Below are positions 27,604-38,146 of a stretch of DNA of 64,000 bases, piece by piece; positions within the stretch are counted from its first letter, which is position 1; the number at the start of each line of letters is the position of its first letter. Under the pieces are notes generated by a model. It was not told the DNA's origin and did not search any database. It was given only the letters and a program-made list of their open reading frames with translations. Both the position numbers and the translations under genes were made by a program. Source of the DNA: Gammaproteobacteria bacterium 45_16_T64 (GTDB lineage Bacteria > Pseudomonadota > Gammaproteobacteria > Pseudomonadales > Ketobacteraceae); the NCBI GenBank assembly GCA_002162955.1, contig MABD01000009.1, forward strand, positions 124,001-188,000. The letters are read 5' to 3'.

Positions 27604-30084
27604 TCACAACTCAAGCTCGACTCTTGGCGTTCCCTCACCAAAGACGGCTCGACACAGGAGAACGCGCTCGGGGGCAATATGATGCTCCGCCACAAGCTTT
27701 TGCTTTATCGCCGATAACCGACCTGACGCCAACGCTATTAATCTATCATTCATCTCGTTTCTTTCCCCCTCCAATAGATCCGCAGGGGTAACGATAGGAC
27801 ACACTTTCAATGACACTGCAGGCCTGTTATTAAGGAATGTCACCAATTTGGGCAAATATTGCTGATCTTCTGCCGTAATTACAAGCAGCCCTTCCTCAAA
27901 CCGCAAGGGCGCAAGCTTAATTTCCATTACCATTTCACCAACCTGCTCCCCCACCAACAGGATCGCTCCATATGGCTGAATGGCATATTTCAAATAACTC
28001 AACGAGCCCTTCTTCATCGCTTGCACAAACGCCAACTGGACAACACTCGAAATACTGACACTTGGATCATTCAAGTCTCCATCAAGTGGAATAGAGAGCT
28101 CTATATTGCCATCAGAGTCTTTCAACAGCCCCAACGAAACCCCAACTGGCATTGTTAATTGCTTCGACACACTTGCGATTAACGCCTCATCTTGTGGCGT
28201 CAAAATCAGCTGCTTGAGCAACACCTTATTGTCCGCATGCACTTCGCCAGATTTAACCGTTGCCACAGTATCAAGATTAAACTGGCCAGTACCAATTGCG
28301 TAGCCCGATGCACTCTCCACATAAGCGGAGAACGCAGTAAGATCCAACCCTGTTACCTTGAGCGTTATCTCTCCGTCTATCGTTTCCACCCCAGCAAGCG
28401 GCGTTAACTGCCCCTTAACATCAATTGTCGAAAACTCCCCTATTCGCACCACGGCATCAACAGCAGTCAACTCGTTAGGTGCATTGGAATCCAACCGACC
28501 CACCTCTAAGGCATCAATAAATACCTGCTCTCGATAATGGGGGGCAATCGTAGTATCGGTAACATAGATCCGATTATTGCTGTCTAACCGAATTCTATTC
28601 ACCGCATATTGAAGAGCTTGCTCAACATCAGCATTACCCCCTGCAACCTCACTACCAGATGACTCAACACTAAAACGTGCGGTCAGAGTATCGATATAGT
28701 CATTCACCTTTTCAAGCTTTCCGCCCTCAAGCAGCGTCAATTTAGCGTTAACGCCGCTAACCAATACATCACCAATAAAAAGTGTATCCTGATTTTTAAG
28801 AGAACTATTCGATACCTGAATTTCAGCAAAAGCTAACACTGACTCTTTCTTTTCTTCTGCTCCAGAGACTAACAACTGTGCCTGCTTAAGGCTCACACTA
28901 CCTATTGCCAGATCAGCCCCCCCTTGCACTGTGAGTCCTTGAAGCTGAAACTGTGTAAACTGCAATGGCGACAGAGCAAGCTCTCTATCTTCAACCATTA
29001 CGTCTTCTATACTCAATGAACCTGAAACCTGTAAGCTCTGCTCCACATCATCAAGGTCGATACTTGACTCCCCCTCCCAAGCAATACCCCGATGGCTTAA
29101 CGCTAATTGGGCTTGCACCAATTCTGCGCTTAACGTCGTACTCGTTAGCTTCCCACTCGCCTTAATTAACGGCTCCTCGCCTAGCGGAACTTCTACTCGC
29201 ACAGTTCCATCCCATGCCACATCAGCCTTCCCAATGCTTATCGCGGGATGCTCTAGCCCATCCAGGTCCACGCTCACTTTCCCTGTTTGGGTAAGCTCCA
29301 TATCGCCATTATCACTCACCGCGACGTGAATATAGGTATCCATACTAATAGCACCCTTATAACCAGGAATAAACTCCTTAACAAAGGGAGCTAATGGCGC
29401 CAAGCTAAGCCTATCCATAATAATATGCGTTTTGGCAGTCGGTATTTTCGCAAATGGCTGTGCATTCACATTGATATCAATTGGCGAGCCATTGATGCTA
29501 CCAATAACCGAGATTGCACTTGTACTCGACGGCGCCCAGCTTTGCAGATCCGAAAGCTCAAGCTTCTCAATTGATGCGCTAGACACCACACCAACGGCAT
29601 CAACACTTACATCCACACGTTCCAAAATCACGCGATGAAGGCCTATACCCCAGGGAGTTTCAACAACATCGTCCGCAGTCTCCTCACCACTAGATTCCGC
29701 TGGCGGAATAGGTACCACCACATGCCAACCCCCATGACTTTCTTTCACATGAATATTCATGCCTGAAAGAATAATAGAATCCAACTCGACTCTTCTATCC
29801 AGTAAGGGTAGTAATTGAACTTCAACCATTAATGATGACAATTCAAACTCTGGCACCCCCTCAGAACCTACCTCTACTCCGACAATACTGGCGGTTCCAG
29901 CAAAAAGGTTAAGGTCTACATCCTCGATAGTGACTTCATCAGCTCCGGCTTTTTTCAGCCCATAAATAGCCCCAGCCTTGATAAGCTCAGGTAGTATTAG
30001 CAATAACATTGTGATCACAGCAGCGACCGTTAGCACACCAACAAAGAAGCGTTTAAGCATTTTAAAACCGCGAGAATCGCTCAT
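27604..30084 (-). CDS. DUF748 (AsmA-like) envelope protein
   Basis: After a single N-terminal membrane helix (FFVGVLTVAAVITMLLLILP) come about 780 residues of repetitive beta structure, typical of DUF748/AsmA-like proteins that span the periplasm and bridge or transport lipids. DUF748-type features include the VEVQLLPLLDRRVELDSIIL segment near the N terminus. The C-terminal 100 residues resemble the OmpA-like cap seen in this family (YLPKLVTFLNNRPAVSLKV). The ATG at 30084 is chosen over a 12-residue upstream extension. Lipid transport is family inference. Confidence 0.82.
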   Translation of the reverse strand: MSDSRGFKMLKRFFVGVLTVAAVITMLLLILPELIKAGAIYGLKKAGADEVTIEDVDLNLFAGTASIVGVEVGSEGVPEFELSSLMVEVQLLPLLDRRVELDSIILSGMNIHVKESHGGWHVVVPIPPAESSGEETADDVVETPWGIGLHRVILERVDVSVDAVGVVSSASIEKLELSDLQSWAPSSTSAISVIGSINGSPIDINVNAQPFAKIPTAKTHIIMDRLSLAPLAPFVKEFIPGYKGAISMDTYIHVAVSDNGDMELTQTGKVSVDLDGLEHPAISIGKADVAWDGTVRVEVPLGEEPLIKASGKLTSTTLSAELVQAQLALSHRGIAWEGESSIDLDDVEQSLQVSGSLSIEDVMVEDRELALSPLQFTQFQLQGLTVQGGADLAIGSVSLKQAQLLVSGAEEKKESVLAFAEIQVSNSSLKNQDTLFIGDVLVSGVNAKLTLLEGGKLEKVNDYIDTLTARFSVESSGSEVAGGNADVEQALQYAVNRIRLDSNNRIYVTDTTIAPHYREQVFIDALEVGRLDSNAPNELTAVDAVVRIGEFSTIDVKGQLTPLAGVETIDGEITLKVTGLDLTAFSAYVESASGYAIGTGQFNLDTVATVKSGEVHADNKVLLKQLILTPQDEALIASVSKQLTMPVGVSLGLLKDSDGNIELSIPLDGDLNDPSVSISSVVQLAFVQAMKKGSLSYLKYAIQPYGAILLVGEQVGEMVMEIKLAPLRFEEGLLVITAEDQQYLPKLVTFLNNRPAVSLKVCPIVTPADLLEGERNEMNDRLIALASGRLSAIKQKLVAEHHIAPERVLLCRAVFGEGTPRVELEL

Positions 30085-30158
30085 TATACATCCACTCACC
30101 GAATACATTAGGGTAGGCAAGGATACCTATTCGGCATGCAAAAAATAAGGGGGTATAT

Positions 30159-33140
30159 TCACAGAACACCCTGCGCTCGATGCTCATCGGCAATATTGGA
30201 CAGCAAACCGGTAAGTCGCGCCATATCTATTGGCTTCGCTAAATACTCATCCATGCCTGATGCCAACCCCTTCGCTTCATATTCTTTTAATGCATGAGCG
30301 CTAAGGGCAACGATGCGAGTATAGGTGGCGGTTTTGCCCTCGCGCTGCAACCGTCGAATCTCCTCAGTGGCAGTATAGCCATCCATGACCGGCATCTCAC
30401 AGTCCATCAGGATCACATTAAAAGCCTGTTGACCTTCCTGCACTGCTTTCACCGCCTCCAAGCCGTCCCCAACCATTGAAGCCATGATCCCAATTTTCTT
30501 TAGCAAGCCTCGTATGACCACTTGATTAACAGGGTTATCCTCAGCCACTAGCACCCTTAAATCGATAAGTGCATTATCACCTTCCCGATGAGCACCCTTC
30601 TGCGCCTCACTCCAAGATACACCAAGACTAGTAACAAAACTTTTATGCAGATGGTGAGTCGTCACCGGCTTTTCGAGCACTAATTGCACTAACCTATCTT
30701 GAACCAAGTCTTTCGCTGATACGGCTCGAGCCGCCGAAATCAACATAAAACGGGCTCGCTGTAACCCTGGATGTCCGTTCAATTCCTTAATGAGTTCGAT
30801 GCCATTCGCATCAGGCAAATTAAGATCCACCAATACAATATCAAACAGCCCTTTGTTCCTCTCTGTATCCTCCAACCCTGACAGCTCCTTTCTTGCCCCT
30901 GCCGCTGTCGTTGTAACGCACACATCCATTCCCCATCGCTCAACAATACTCTTAGTGACTCTATTAAAAGTTGGGCAATCGTCAATAATTAATACCGACC
31001 GCCCTGCTATCGATGGAAAATGGTCCGCGAGGGATTCGTTGTCTTGCGCTGACGCGGGCTCCAACATAACCGTCGCCCAAAAACAAGCTCCCTCACCTTC
31101 TTCACTATCGACCCCAACCTCTCCTCCCATCAACTCAGAGAGTTTCTTGCATATTGCCAACCCCAGGCCAGTACCACCATATTTACGTGTAATCGATGAG
31201 TCTGCTTGTGAAAAAGACCTAAATAACTTACTTTTTTGTTTATCAGAAAGGCCAACACCCGTATCAACCACTTCAATTCGTATAAGGGACCTCCCATCGT
31301 CAAACTGCTCTTCAACCATCGCATTCAACACAATTTCACCTTTCTCAGTGAATTTGAAGGCATTGCTTAAGAAATTGATAATGATCTGTTTAATCCGTGT
31401 CGGGTCTCCTTTCACAACTTCAGGAAAGTCCTCGGCGACAAGGGTAAATAAATCAACCCCGGTTTCAGTGGATCGAAAAGCAAACACAGAGACACAATCA
31501 TCAATCACGCTCTGTACATTAAACCCCACTTTTTCTACTTCCAAATGCCCTGCTTCTATTTTGGAATAATCCAATATGTCATTAATTACCCGTAACAACG
31601 CTTCACCTGAATGAAATATGGTATTCACGTATTCCGTTTGATCATGCGCTAACGGCGTCCCCCTAAGTAACTCGAGCATACCTAATACGCCGTTCATTGG
31701 GGTACGAATTTCATGGCTCATCGTCGCTAAAAACTCACTTTTTGCCATTGAAGCTTTCTCTGCTTCTTGCTGATGACAAAGCGCACTTTCCTTCGCTTCC
31801 AACGCCTCACTGGTTTTTCGTTCCAACTCCTTAGTGCGCTCATAAACGCTTTCCTGCAACTGCTGATTAATTTCCAGATGCATCTCATCATTTTCGATCA
31901 TAATAAGACGAAAACGATCGGCCAGTGCCAACGAAAGCAAAATAACTTCTAATGCTGAGCCAATTTGAATAGCATACTCAGTAATAAATAGAGAAGGGAA
32001 AATCCCAAACGTTTTCAGACCATACATCGCCATGCCACATAAAAATATCGTCCAAGCCACAAAAAAATAACGCGCAGGTTTGTAGCCGCCTTTCCAACAC
32101 AACAGCCCAGAGATAAATAAGGATATAGCCAATACCAATGCACCAAATGTTGCAGCTGGGATAATATATTTATACGGTAGGAATAAGGAACCAACGCACG
32201 TCAGGCAAAAGAAACCCACCAAACCTCGAAGGAACTTTTCCAACCTAGGCAGATTTTCAGTGAGTAGCAAGAAACTCCTGGAGAACAATAAAATCCACAC
32301 CATTCCAAAACTCATGGTAAAACCAATCGAACGATTATTCCACCATGGAAACTCCGGCCATAAGTATTCAAAAGCCAAACCATTTAAGGAAAACTGAAAC
32401 AAACCGTATCCAGCAATATATCCCATATACAGTAAATAGTTATTATCTCGAATAGAAACATACATCAACCCGCTATACAGTAACATCGCAATCAAAAGCC
32501 CATAATAAATACCAAAAACAATTTGTTCATTCAGTGCCTTTCGATTAAACGCCTCTTCCTCCCACAACACCAACGGCATTTGAACAGCGCCAGATGTCTG
32601 TCCTCTCAGATAAATATCCACCACTTCCAAAGGCGCCATTTTAAGACCGAAATTAATGTTGTAGTGCGCCTTTGTTCGTTGTGCAAAAAGAACAGAGTCA
32701 CCTGCAACTTGATGTATGACTCGGCCATCATCATAAACCCAGTAAGCATCAATACGATCCATGATTGGATATAATGTTTCTAGAATCCAATCAGCGTTTT
32801 GCTTTCGATGATTAACCAGTCGCACATGGAACCAATAGGCAGATGAGGAAAATCCAAAATTTAATGCTTTAGCTTGCCCGCCAATAAATTCTGGCAATTT
32901 GCGCTGAACATCCTCTAACGAGAGTCCCCCCTCCTTATCCTCGAAATAACCAATACGAAGAGAAAGCGGCACCCTTTCAGCGGTCAACGACACGACATCA
33001 GCACCAACGCCCGCTACCGCTGGAGGCGCTCCATTGAAAAAACACACCAACAGGGCACAGAGTAAGCCACCAAGATAACTACATCGCGTCTCCGCCATCA
33101 ATAACCCAACATTAAACCTAAGCAAATAACTCCGCACCAC
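30159..33140 (-). CDS. 7TMR-DISM hybrid sensor histidine kinase with two REC domains
   Basis: The architecture is signal peptide (about 18-43), periplasmic 7TMR-DISMED2 domain (about 48-195), seven membrane helices (about 205-410), coiled coil, HisKA with His476 ([11 protein letters not shown]), HATPase ([20 protein letters not shown]), REC1 with acceptor Asp772 (LVDLNLPD), and REC2 with acceptor Asp913 ([11 protein letters not shown]). Unlike the kinase at 7.3 kb it has no PAS and no Hpt domain, so phosphotransfer must use a separate Hpt. The first start (GTG) and an ATG at 33098 are both weak; the ATG gives a more typical signal peptide. No cognate regulator gene is adjacent. Confidence 0.92.
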   Translation of the reverse strand: MVRSYLLRFNVGLLMAETRCSYLGGLLCALLVCFFNGAPPAVAGVGADVVSLTAERVPLSLRIGYFEDKEGGLSLEDVQRKLPEFIGGQAKALNFGFSSSAYWFHVRLVNHRKQNADWILETLYPIMDRIDAYWVYDDGRVIHQVAGDSVLFAQRTKAHYNINFGLKMAPLEVVDIYLRGQTSGAVQMPLVLWEEEAFNRKALNEQIVFGIYYGLLIAMLLYSGLMYVSIRDNNYLLYMGYIAGYGLFQFSLNGLAFEYLWPEFPWWNNRSIGFTMSFGMVWILLFSRSFLLLTENLPRLEKFLRGLVGFFCLTCVGSLFLPYKYIIPAATFGALVLAISLFISGLLCWKGGYKPARYFFVAWTIFLCGMAMYGLKTFGIFPSLFITEYAIQIGSALEVILLSLALADRFRLIMIENDEMHLEINQQLQESVYERTKELERKTSEALEAKESALCHQQEAEKASMAKSEFLATMSHEIRTPMNGVLGMLELLRGTPLAHDQTEYVNTIFHSGEALLRVINDILDYSKIEAGHLEVEKVGFNVQSVIDDCVSVFAFRSTETGVDLFTLVAEDFPEVVKGDPTRIKQIIINFLSNAFKFTEKGEIVLNAMVEEQFDDGRSLIRIEVVDTGVGLSDKQKSKLFRSFSQADSSITRKYGGTGLGLAICKKLSELMGGEVGVDSEEGEGACFWATVMLEPASAQDNESLADHFPSIAGRSVLIIDDCPTFNRVTKSIVERWGMDVCVTTTAAGARKELSGLEDTERNKGLFDIVLVDLNLPDANGIELIKELNGHPGLQRARFMLISAARAVSAKDLVQDRLVQLVLEKPVTTHHLHKSFVTSLGVSWSEAQKGAHREGDNALIDLRVLVAEDNPVNQVVIRGLLKKIGIMASMVGDGLEAVKAVQEGQQAFNVILMDCEMPVMDGYTATEEIRRLQREGKTATYTRIVALSAHALKEYEAKGLASGMDEYLAKPIDMARLTGLLSNIADEHRAQGVL

Positions 33141-33426
33141 TCACATCTCTAGGTATTTACTGGTCATATTAGTTTAGCTGTTATTTACCGCCTTTCACTG
33201 CTTTGACCCTGCGAAAACTCACCCAACCACTCCTCTATAGACCGCTGGGCCCGCCAAGTATGCTCCGTGACCAGTCCCATACAACCCTGTTTCCATTAAT
33301 CTATTGAAGAATCCACGGTGTGAAACATTGATTCTCACTCATTGGGATAATTGGGGCTTGACTCTTGCGCCACAAAGCGTCACTTTTGACATATACGGGC
33401 TTTTATTGCCAGCAACGAGAGTAATT
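33141..33426. other. Divergent intergenic region, kinase and GlxA-like regulator
   Basis: This stretch separates the minus-strand kinase from the plus-strand regulator. An open frame of 41 codons lies in front of the regulator but does not look like protein and lacks a ribosome site. Both promoters should lie here; I see no clear -35/-10 pair or repeat. Confidence 0.5.
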
Positions 33427-34419
33427 ATGACTTATACAGTGGCTATTTTCGCCTATGATGGTTGTTTTATATCCGGTATTTCCGGCCCTTTGGACGTATA
33501 CAACATAGCCAACACACATAATCGTGTCCTCAATGGTGAAGGCTGCACGCCATTATTTAGCTGGAAATTGTATTCTCAGGATGGCAAACCAGTGAGAACG
33601 TCAGCAGGTCTACTCATACCCGTTGATGGCAACATGAACGAAGTTCATGGTAGCGACATTTGCATCATCCCAGGTGTGGATCATGTTTATGGTAGCGAAG
33701 TTGTAGATTGTGCACGCGAACTCAATAAGAGCATCGGGCCTTGGTTGCGTCAACTCCATCAAGAAAATACAACCCTCGCGGCTAATTGTAGTGGAGCGTT
33801 TATCCTAGCAGAAGCAGGCCTACTTGATCGTAAAGAGGCAACAACAAGCTGGTGGCTCGCACATCATTTCAAAAATAATTACCCGGCGGTGAAACTCAAA
33901 CTCAACAAACTCGTCACTGAAGATGAAAATTTATTCTGTTCCGGCGCAGTAACCTCGTACTTACATCAAAGCATCAGTATCATTGAGAAATATACAGGCA
34001 TCGAAATAGCCAACATGTGTGCAAAAACCCTGTTACTTCACACACAGGAAGCTTCGCAGGCACCCTATATTCCGTTAAGTACTCGAATTGACAAAATGGA
34101 TGATGTCGTTCACCAAGCCATTGTTTGGATGAGCGACAATTTAAATCAAGATATCAACCTAGACCAACTCGCATCCCATCTCGCCGTTAGTCCAAGAACC
34201 TTCATCCGACGCTTTAATCAGTCCACAGGCAAACCACCAAAACAATACCTTCAGAAATTACGGATCAATGAAGCAAAACGTTTATTGGAAAACTCAGACC
34301 TGAGTATCGACGACATTACAAACCGTGTAGGCTATGCCGACGTCAGTTCATTTAGACGCTTATTTAAACGAGAAGTAGACCTTTCTCCGACCGAATATAG
34401 AAAACACTTTTCGGCATAA
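33427..34419 (+). CDS. GlxA-family transcriptional regulator (DJ-1/PfpI plus AraC HTH)
   Basis: Residues 1-180 form a DJ-1/PfpI-like sensor domain, with FAYDGCFISGISGPLDVYNIAN near the start and LAANCSGAFILAEAGLL around the nucleophile-elbow position (Cys present in NCSGA). The C-terminal 110 residues are an AraC HTH pair (NLDQLASHLAVSPRTFIRRF and SIDDITNRVGYADVSSFRRLF). The ATG at the start of the conserved domain is chosen, giving 330 residues, the usual size. It ends 19 bases before a convergent GGDEF-EAL gene. Targets unknown; relatives control choline/carnitine/arginine catabolism. Confidence 0.88.
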   Translation: MTYTVAIFAYDGCFISGISGPLDVYNIANTHNRVLNGEGCTPLFSWKLYSQDGKPVRTSAGLLIPVDGNMNEVHGSDICIIPGVDHVYGSEVVDCARELNKSIGPWLRQLHQENTTLAANCSGAFILAEAGLLDRKEATTSWWLAHHFKNNYPAVKLKLNKLVTEDENLFCSGAVTSYLHQSISIIEKYTGIEIANMCAKTLLLHTQEASQAPYIPLSTRIDKMDDVVHQAIVWMSDNLNQDINLDQLASHLAVSPRTFIRRFNQSTGKPPKQYLQKLRINEAKRLLENSDLSIDDITNRVGYADVSSFRRLFKREVDLSPTEYRKHFSA

Positions 34420-34438
34420 AAACCTGTTCATATGCCAC

Positions 34439-36313
34439 CTACTCTTTATATGGCTTTATTGCCTCAATAGGTGGCATCGGTTTACCAAAATAGTAGCCTT
34501 GCACCATATCGCAATCCTGGGACTGCAAGAAATCACTTTGTTCAATAGTCTCCACACCTTCTGCAACAATTTTCATATCCAAATTATGCCCCAACGTTAT
34601 GATTGACGATGCAATCGCACGATCATCCTTTGACTCCGTCACATCTTTCACAAAAGTACGGTCTATCTTAAGTACATCTACCGGTAACGTCTTGAGATAA
34701 TTCAACGAAGAATAACCCGTACCAAAATCATCCATACATATTCGAATACCCTCCTCTCTTAAGCGAGTAAGAATACCTATCGAACCATGGACGTTTTGCA
34801 TTACCATGCTCTCTGTAATTTCTAAGGCTACATTGTGAAACCCAATGCCCGCATTTTTTATTGCTGCAATAATTAAATCAAAGAGATTTGCCTGCTGAAA
34901 TTGTTTGGCAGACAGATTAATAGCAATTCGAATATCGTCAAACCCCATATCAACCCATACTCGAGCCTGCCTGCAGGCCGTATTCAAGACCCACTCACCT
35001 AATGGCAGGATCATACCCGTGGACTCTGCCACTGGCACAAAGATATCTGGGCCAATAAAACCCTGATCCTCTGTCTCCCATCTCAGTAATGCTTCAAACC
35101 CACTCAATTTACGGTTATTAAGATGAAGTACAGGCTGATAATACAACTCAAACTCGTCATTCTTCACGGCATTTCTTAGCTGAGTCTCTAAGGAAAGTCT
35201 GTGTTTTGCTAATCTCTCCAGAGAGGAGGTAAAGAAATGGTAGTTATTCCTACCCTGGTCTTTAGCTTTGTACATCGCTATGTCTGCATTACGCAGCAGT
35301 AACTCCTCTGTATTCCCATCACCTGGATAAACAGCAACACCGATACTTGTCGTAATGTACAGCTCCTGACCTTCAAGCATAAAAGGCGCCCGAAACACTT
35401 CAATCACCCTTTCCGCAAGGCGCACCACACCAGCATGCCCCTCAATATCCTCCAAGAGTACGGTGAATTCATCCCCCCCCATTCGTCCAACCGTGTCATC
35501 ATCCCTCAAAACATCTGACAAACGCTTTGCAACTTGAATCAACAATTCATCACCAACCAAGTGACCAAGGCTATCATTAATCGTCTTAAACCCATCCAGG
35601 TCTAAATAAAACACCGCCAGCTTTCCATCAGTACGCAGTATTTTGCTCAATGCGTGTGATAAACGATCCCCAAATAACGTTCGATTCGGTAAGTTAGTCA
35701 GTGCATCGTGATGTGCCTGAAAACGAATAACTTCCTCTTGTTTCTTCGCTTCAGTAATATCCCGAAAACGCCATACCATTCCAGCATCTTCGTGATGAGT
35801 CACATAACTCTCGATAATTCGTCCATCCTTGAGTAAATACTCCTTCAGCACCGCACTTCCCGGTATTTCTACTTCTTTTAGATGTTCGATTAACAACGAG
35901 GGTTTCTTCAACTGCACCCTCACTATTTCGTAGATATCTCTGCCGGAGCTACTATTTATCCATTCAATATTCAGGTTCCACATTTGAATAAAATTATCAT
36001 TAAATACAACAGGTTGGTTATCACTACCAATAACCAACACCCCCTCTTGTGAAGCCTCCAACGTCGCACTAATTAAAGACACTGTCTTCTTTAAAGCTTT
36101 CTCGTTTTGCTCTAACAGATGAATTCGATCATTAAAGTGCTGACGAGAATCCTTCCCCTCTGTTTGCTGATCGTCTAGCGCTAGCTTTAACATCCGTAGC
36201 TCTGAATCTGTCGACTCGTAGTCTTGACTTAGCGCAGTCAAAAATTCAGCGATCTCTCCAGCTTTAGTATCTGACAAATATTGATTTATTTTTTCAGACA
36301 ACAGTTCGTGCAT
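34439..36313 (-). CDS. PAS-GGDEF-EAL protein with intact motifs
   Basis: This is a soluble c-di-GMP enzyme. An N-terminal coiled coil (about 1-80) leads into a PAS domain (about 85-185), then GGDEF (about residues 276-280, MGGDEF) with an inhibitory-site RDDD five residues ahead, and an EAL domain with EALLRWE near 404. The EAL metal and catalytic residues look complete: INLSAKQF, EITES, DDFGTGYSSL, VLKIDRTFV and VAEGVE. It may act as cyclase, phosphodiesterase or both. It has no membrane helix. AGGA lies upstream of the ATG. It is convergent with the GlxA-like gene. Confidence 0.92.
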   Translation of the reverse strand: MHELLSEKINQYLSDTKAGEIAEFLTALSQDYESTDSELRMLKLALDDQQTEGKDSRQHFNDRIHLLEQNEKALKKTVSLISATLEASQEGVLVIGSDNQPVVFNDNFIQMWNLNIEWINSSSGRDIYEIVRVQLKKPSLLIEHLKEVEIPGSAVLKEYLLKDGRIIESYVTHHEDAGMVWRFRDITEAKKQEEVIRFQAHHDALTNLPNRTLFGDRLSHALSKILRTDGKLAVFYLDLDGFKTINDSLGHLVGDELLIQVAKRLSDVLRDDDTVGRMGGDEFTVLLEDIEGHAGVVRLAERVIEVFRAPFMLEGQELYITTSIGVAVYPGDGNTEELLLRNADIAMYKAKDQGRNNYHFFTSSLERLAKHRLSLETQLRNAVKNDEFELYYQPVLHLNNRKLSGFEALLRWETEDQGFIGPDIFVPVAESTGMILPLGEWVLNTACRQARVWVDMGFDDIRIAINLSAKQFQQANLFDLIIAAIKNAGIGFHNVALEITESMVMQNVHGSIGILTRLREEGIRICMDDFGTGYSSLNYLKTLPVDVLKIDRTFVKDVTESKDDRAIASSIITLGHNLDMKIVAEGVETIEQSDFLQSQDCDMVQGYYFGKPMPPIEAIKPYKE

Positions 36314-36527
36314 TTTCTATTCCTATTTTCTATCCAAGAACAAACTTAAATATTCTAAGCAACAAGGCGTCAAAATAGAACCCAAGCTTATACTTAGCTA
36401 TAGTTCGTATATAGTTAAAGAATAGACGACTAACAGACGAACAAATATCACTGCTAGTCGATAACGTGATAACGATGATTCTGTTTATAACCAAGAATCA
36501 ATAGCGCTAAAAATCCACAGCCAGACA

Positions 36528-37463
36528 GTGAAAAACGTACCCAACGCAAAGCCGGTAGTTATGAATTCATCACCTCACACAAGTATCGCCGTGCTTTTTG
36601 CCGATGTGGCAGGTAGCACTCTGCTCTATGACAAACTCGGTGATCATCAAGCGGAGTCTCAGATATCAGGCTGTCTATCTAGCATGATCCAATTAGTTAA
36701 AAAAAATCACGGTGTTATCGTTAAGAATATTGGTGACGAGATCCTATGCTGCTTCCCATTTGCCAACCTAGCAGCAACTGCTGCTTGCTCAATCCAAGAA
36801 TCATTGATGCAAGCGGACAGTGACCTTCAAGTAAGAATTGGACTAAACTTCGGCCCCACCATAATAAAACAGAATGATGTATTTGGTGACACCGTTAATA
36901 TTGCCGCCAGAATGGTCGCCCTAGCAAAAGAAGAGCAAATCATCAGCACTGGAGCCTTTCACCAAGCCATAAAGAACCCAGATCTATTTGATTTTAGACA
37001 ATTAGACCCCCTGCTCATCAAGGGAAAAAACACTCTCACCGATATATATGAAATCCTTTGGAGAGGAGAGGATAGCGAGCTCACAAGTTTCTTTTCTGCA
37101 CAAAAAGTCATGTCACAGAAGACAGAATGGGCATTACGCCTTCAACACGACGGGGCATCCTATCTCATCAATAAAAAAAGACCCTCCATATCCATCGGTC
37201 GCAGCAAAAGCTGTGATGCAATCATTAATAGCCAACAAGCTTCACGAACCCACGCTGTCATTTCCTCTCGATGGGGAAAAGCAGTATTGAGGGATAAAAG
37301 CACGAACGGGACATACATCACAATCACAGAAAACAATGCATCCGTCTCCGACGAAATATTTGTACATATGGAGGAATTCCCTCTTCCAAATAGCGGAATA
37401 TTAAGTTTAGGTTGTCCGGCCAAAAATAATGCCGATGCAGTCATCTACTTTGACTATCAATAA
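36528..37463 (+). CDS. Class III nucleotidyl cyclase with C-terminal FHA domain
   Basis: Residues about 15-185 form a class III cyclase domain with metal-binding Asp in LFADVAGST and in NIGDEILCCF, a base-selecting Lys just before (VIVKNIGDE), and the transition-state pair in VFGDTVNIAARM. This set resembles active adenylyl cyclases. Residues about 215-300 are an FHA domain (ISIGRSKSCDAII, SRTHAVIS, DKSTNGTYI) that binds phosphothreonine. No Ser/Thr kinase gene is seen nearby. The start is GTG; an ATG 11 codons later is also possible, and neither has a clear ribosome site. Confidence 0.88.
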   Translation: MKNVPNAKPVVMNSSPHTSIAVLFADVAGSTLLYDKLGDHQAESQISGCLSSMIQLVKKNHGVIVKNIGDEILCCFPFANLAATAACSIQESLMQADSDLQVRIGLNFGPTIIKQNDVFGDTVNIAARMVALAKEEQIISTGAFHQAIKNPDLFDFRQLDPLLIKGKNTLTDIYEILWRGEDSELTSFFSAQKVMSQKTEWALRLQHDGASYLINKKRPSISIGRSKSCDAIINSQQASRTHAVISSRWGKAVLRDKSTNGTYITITENNASVSDEIFVHMEEFPLPNSGILSLGCPAKNNADAVIYFDYQ

Positions 37464-37620
37464 TTTATCCATCCCCCGCTTCTTCCACAGTTTTTATTCT
37501 CAAAAAACCACCCACCTCACATTGTCCAATTTAGCCGTATATTTCGGCCCATTTTGGCCAGACCCTATTGATTCAATTAGATATTGTACCCCTCAATAAT
37601 CGCCAACTTACTTTCTACTA

Positions 37621-37633
37621 CCTATCCGATAGG
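37621..37633. promoter_or_regulatory. 13-base palindrome upstream of a small gene
   Basis: CCTATC-C-GATAGG is a perfect 6-base inverted repeat with a single central base, 38 bases before the ATG of the 76-residue gene. It could be a regulator-binding site. No known consensus is matched. Confidence 0.35.
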
Positions 37634-37671
37634 CGAAGTAGCAACTAATTATTCCTGATTAACGAGAGAGC

Positions 37672-37902
37672 ATGGACAATCTACAAGCAAAATATATTTC
37701 CGATAAATTTTTCAGCGAAAAATTAGTTAATGATAAACTCACCATCAAACACAGTAACGTCATCATCGAACTTGACTGTGAGATATCAGAAATAGGAACA
37801 CTCCTAGAAAAAATAGAAATCCAACAACAAAGTTTTTTCGATCGTATGGAAATACACACTTATTTTTGTGACTTTGACGCCTATGCAAACCAACAAGAAT
37901 AG
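37672..37902 (+). CDS. Small protein of unknown function
   Basis: The 76-residue product (starting MDNLQAKYISDKFF) is acidic and probably helical, with a middle segment VIIELDCEISEIGTLLEKIE. It has no signal, membrane helix or known motif. GAGAG lies a few bases before the ATG, supporting translation, and a palindrome lies just upstream. It sits alone between the cyclase-FHA gene and an AraC gene. Evidence is limited to the ribosome site and coherent composition. Confidence 0.42.
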   Translation: MDNLQAKYISDKFFSEKLVNDKLTIKHSNVIIELDCEISEIGTLLEKIEIQQQSFFDRMEIHTYFCDFDAYANQQE

Positions 37903-38081
37903 AAATCACACGTTGTTGAGTCTTTTGCGTTATATGAGCCCGAAAGCGCCCCTAGACCTTTCAATCGTCCAACCCATAGACAAAAAACAAGTACCATTGC
38001 CTAATCAACATAGCCAAAACAGCTGCCTTACACACAAAATATCTCAACTATCTAGCAACATATAAAAACACCGTTCCCTAC

Positions 38082-38113
38082 CTGTAGGACGTATAATAAA
38101 AAACGTCCTATAG
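38082..38113 (+). promoter_or_regulatory. Inverted repeat flanking a perfect TATAAT box
   Basis: Arms 38082-38092 and 38103-38113 pair over 11 bases with one mismatch, including perfect TAGGACGT and ACGTCCTA. A consensus TATAAT at 38092-38097 begins in the left arm's last base and runs into the loop. There is no good -35 hexamer 16-18 bases upstream, which suggests activator dependence or autoregulation of the AraC gene starting at 38147. Confidence 0.5.
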
Positions 38114-38146
38114 AAAACAAAAATAACAAATCATAGGTAGAAAATC

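Noticed and set aside
33304-33426. A 41-residue N-terminal extension of the GlxA-like regulator
   Set aside because: The conserved DJ-1-like domain starts exactly at the ATG at 33427; the extension is unlike family members and has no ribosome site.
37883-38065. A 60-codon frame overlapping the small gene at 37672
   Set aside because: Its start lies inside the previous gene and has no clear ribosome site; composition is not protein-like. It cannot be ruled out fully.
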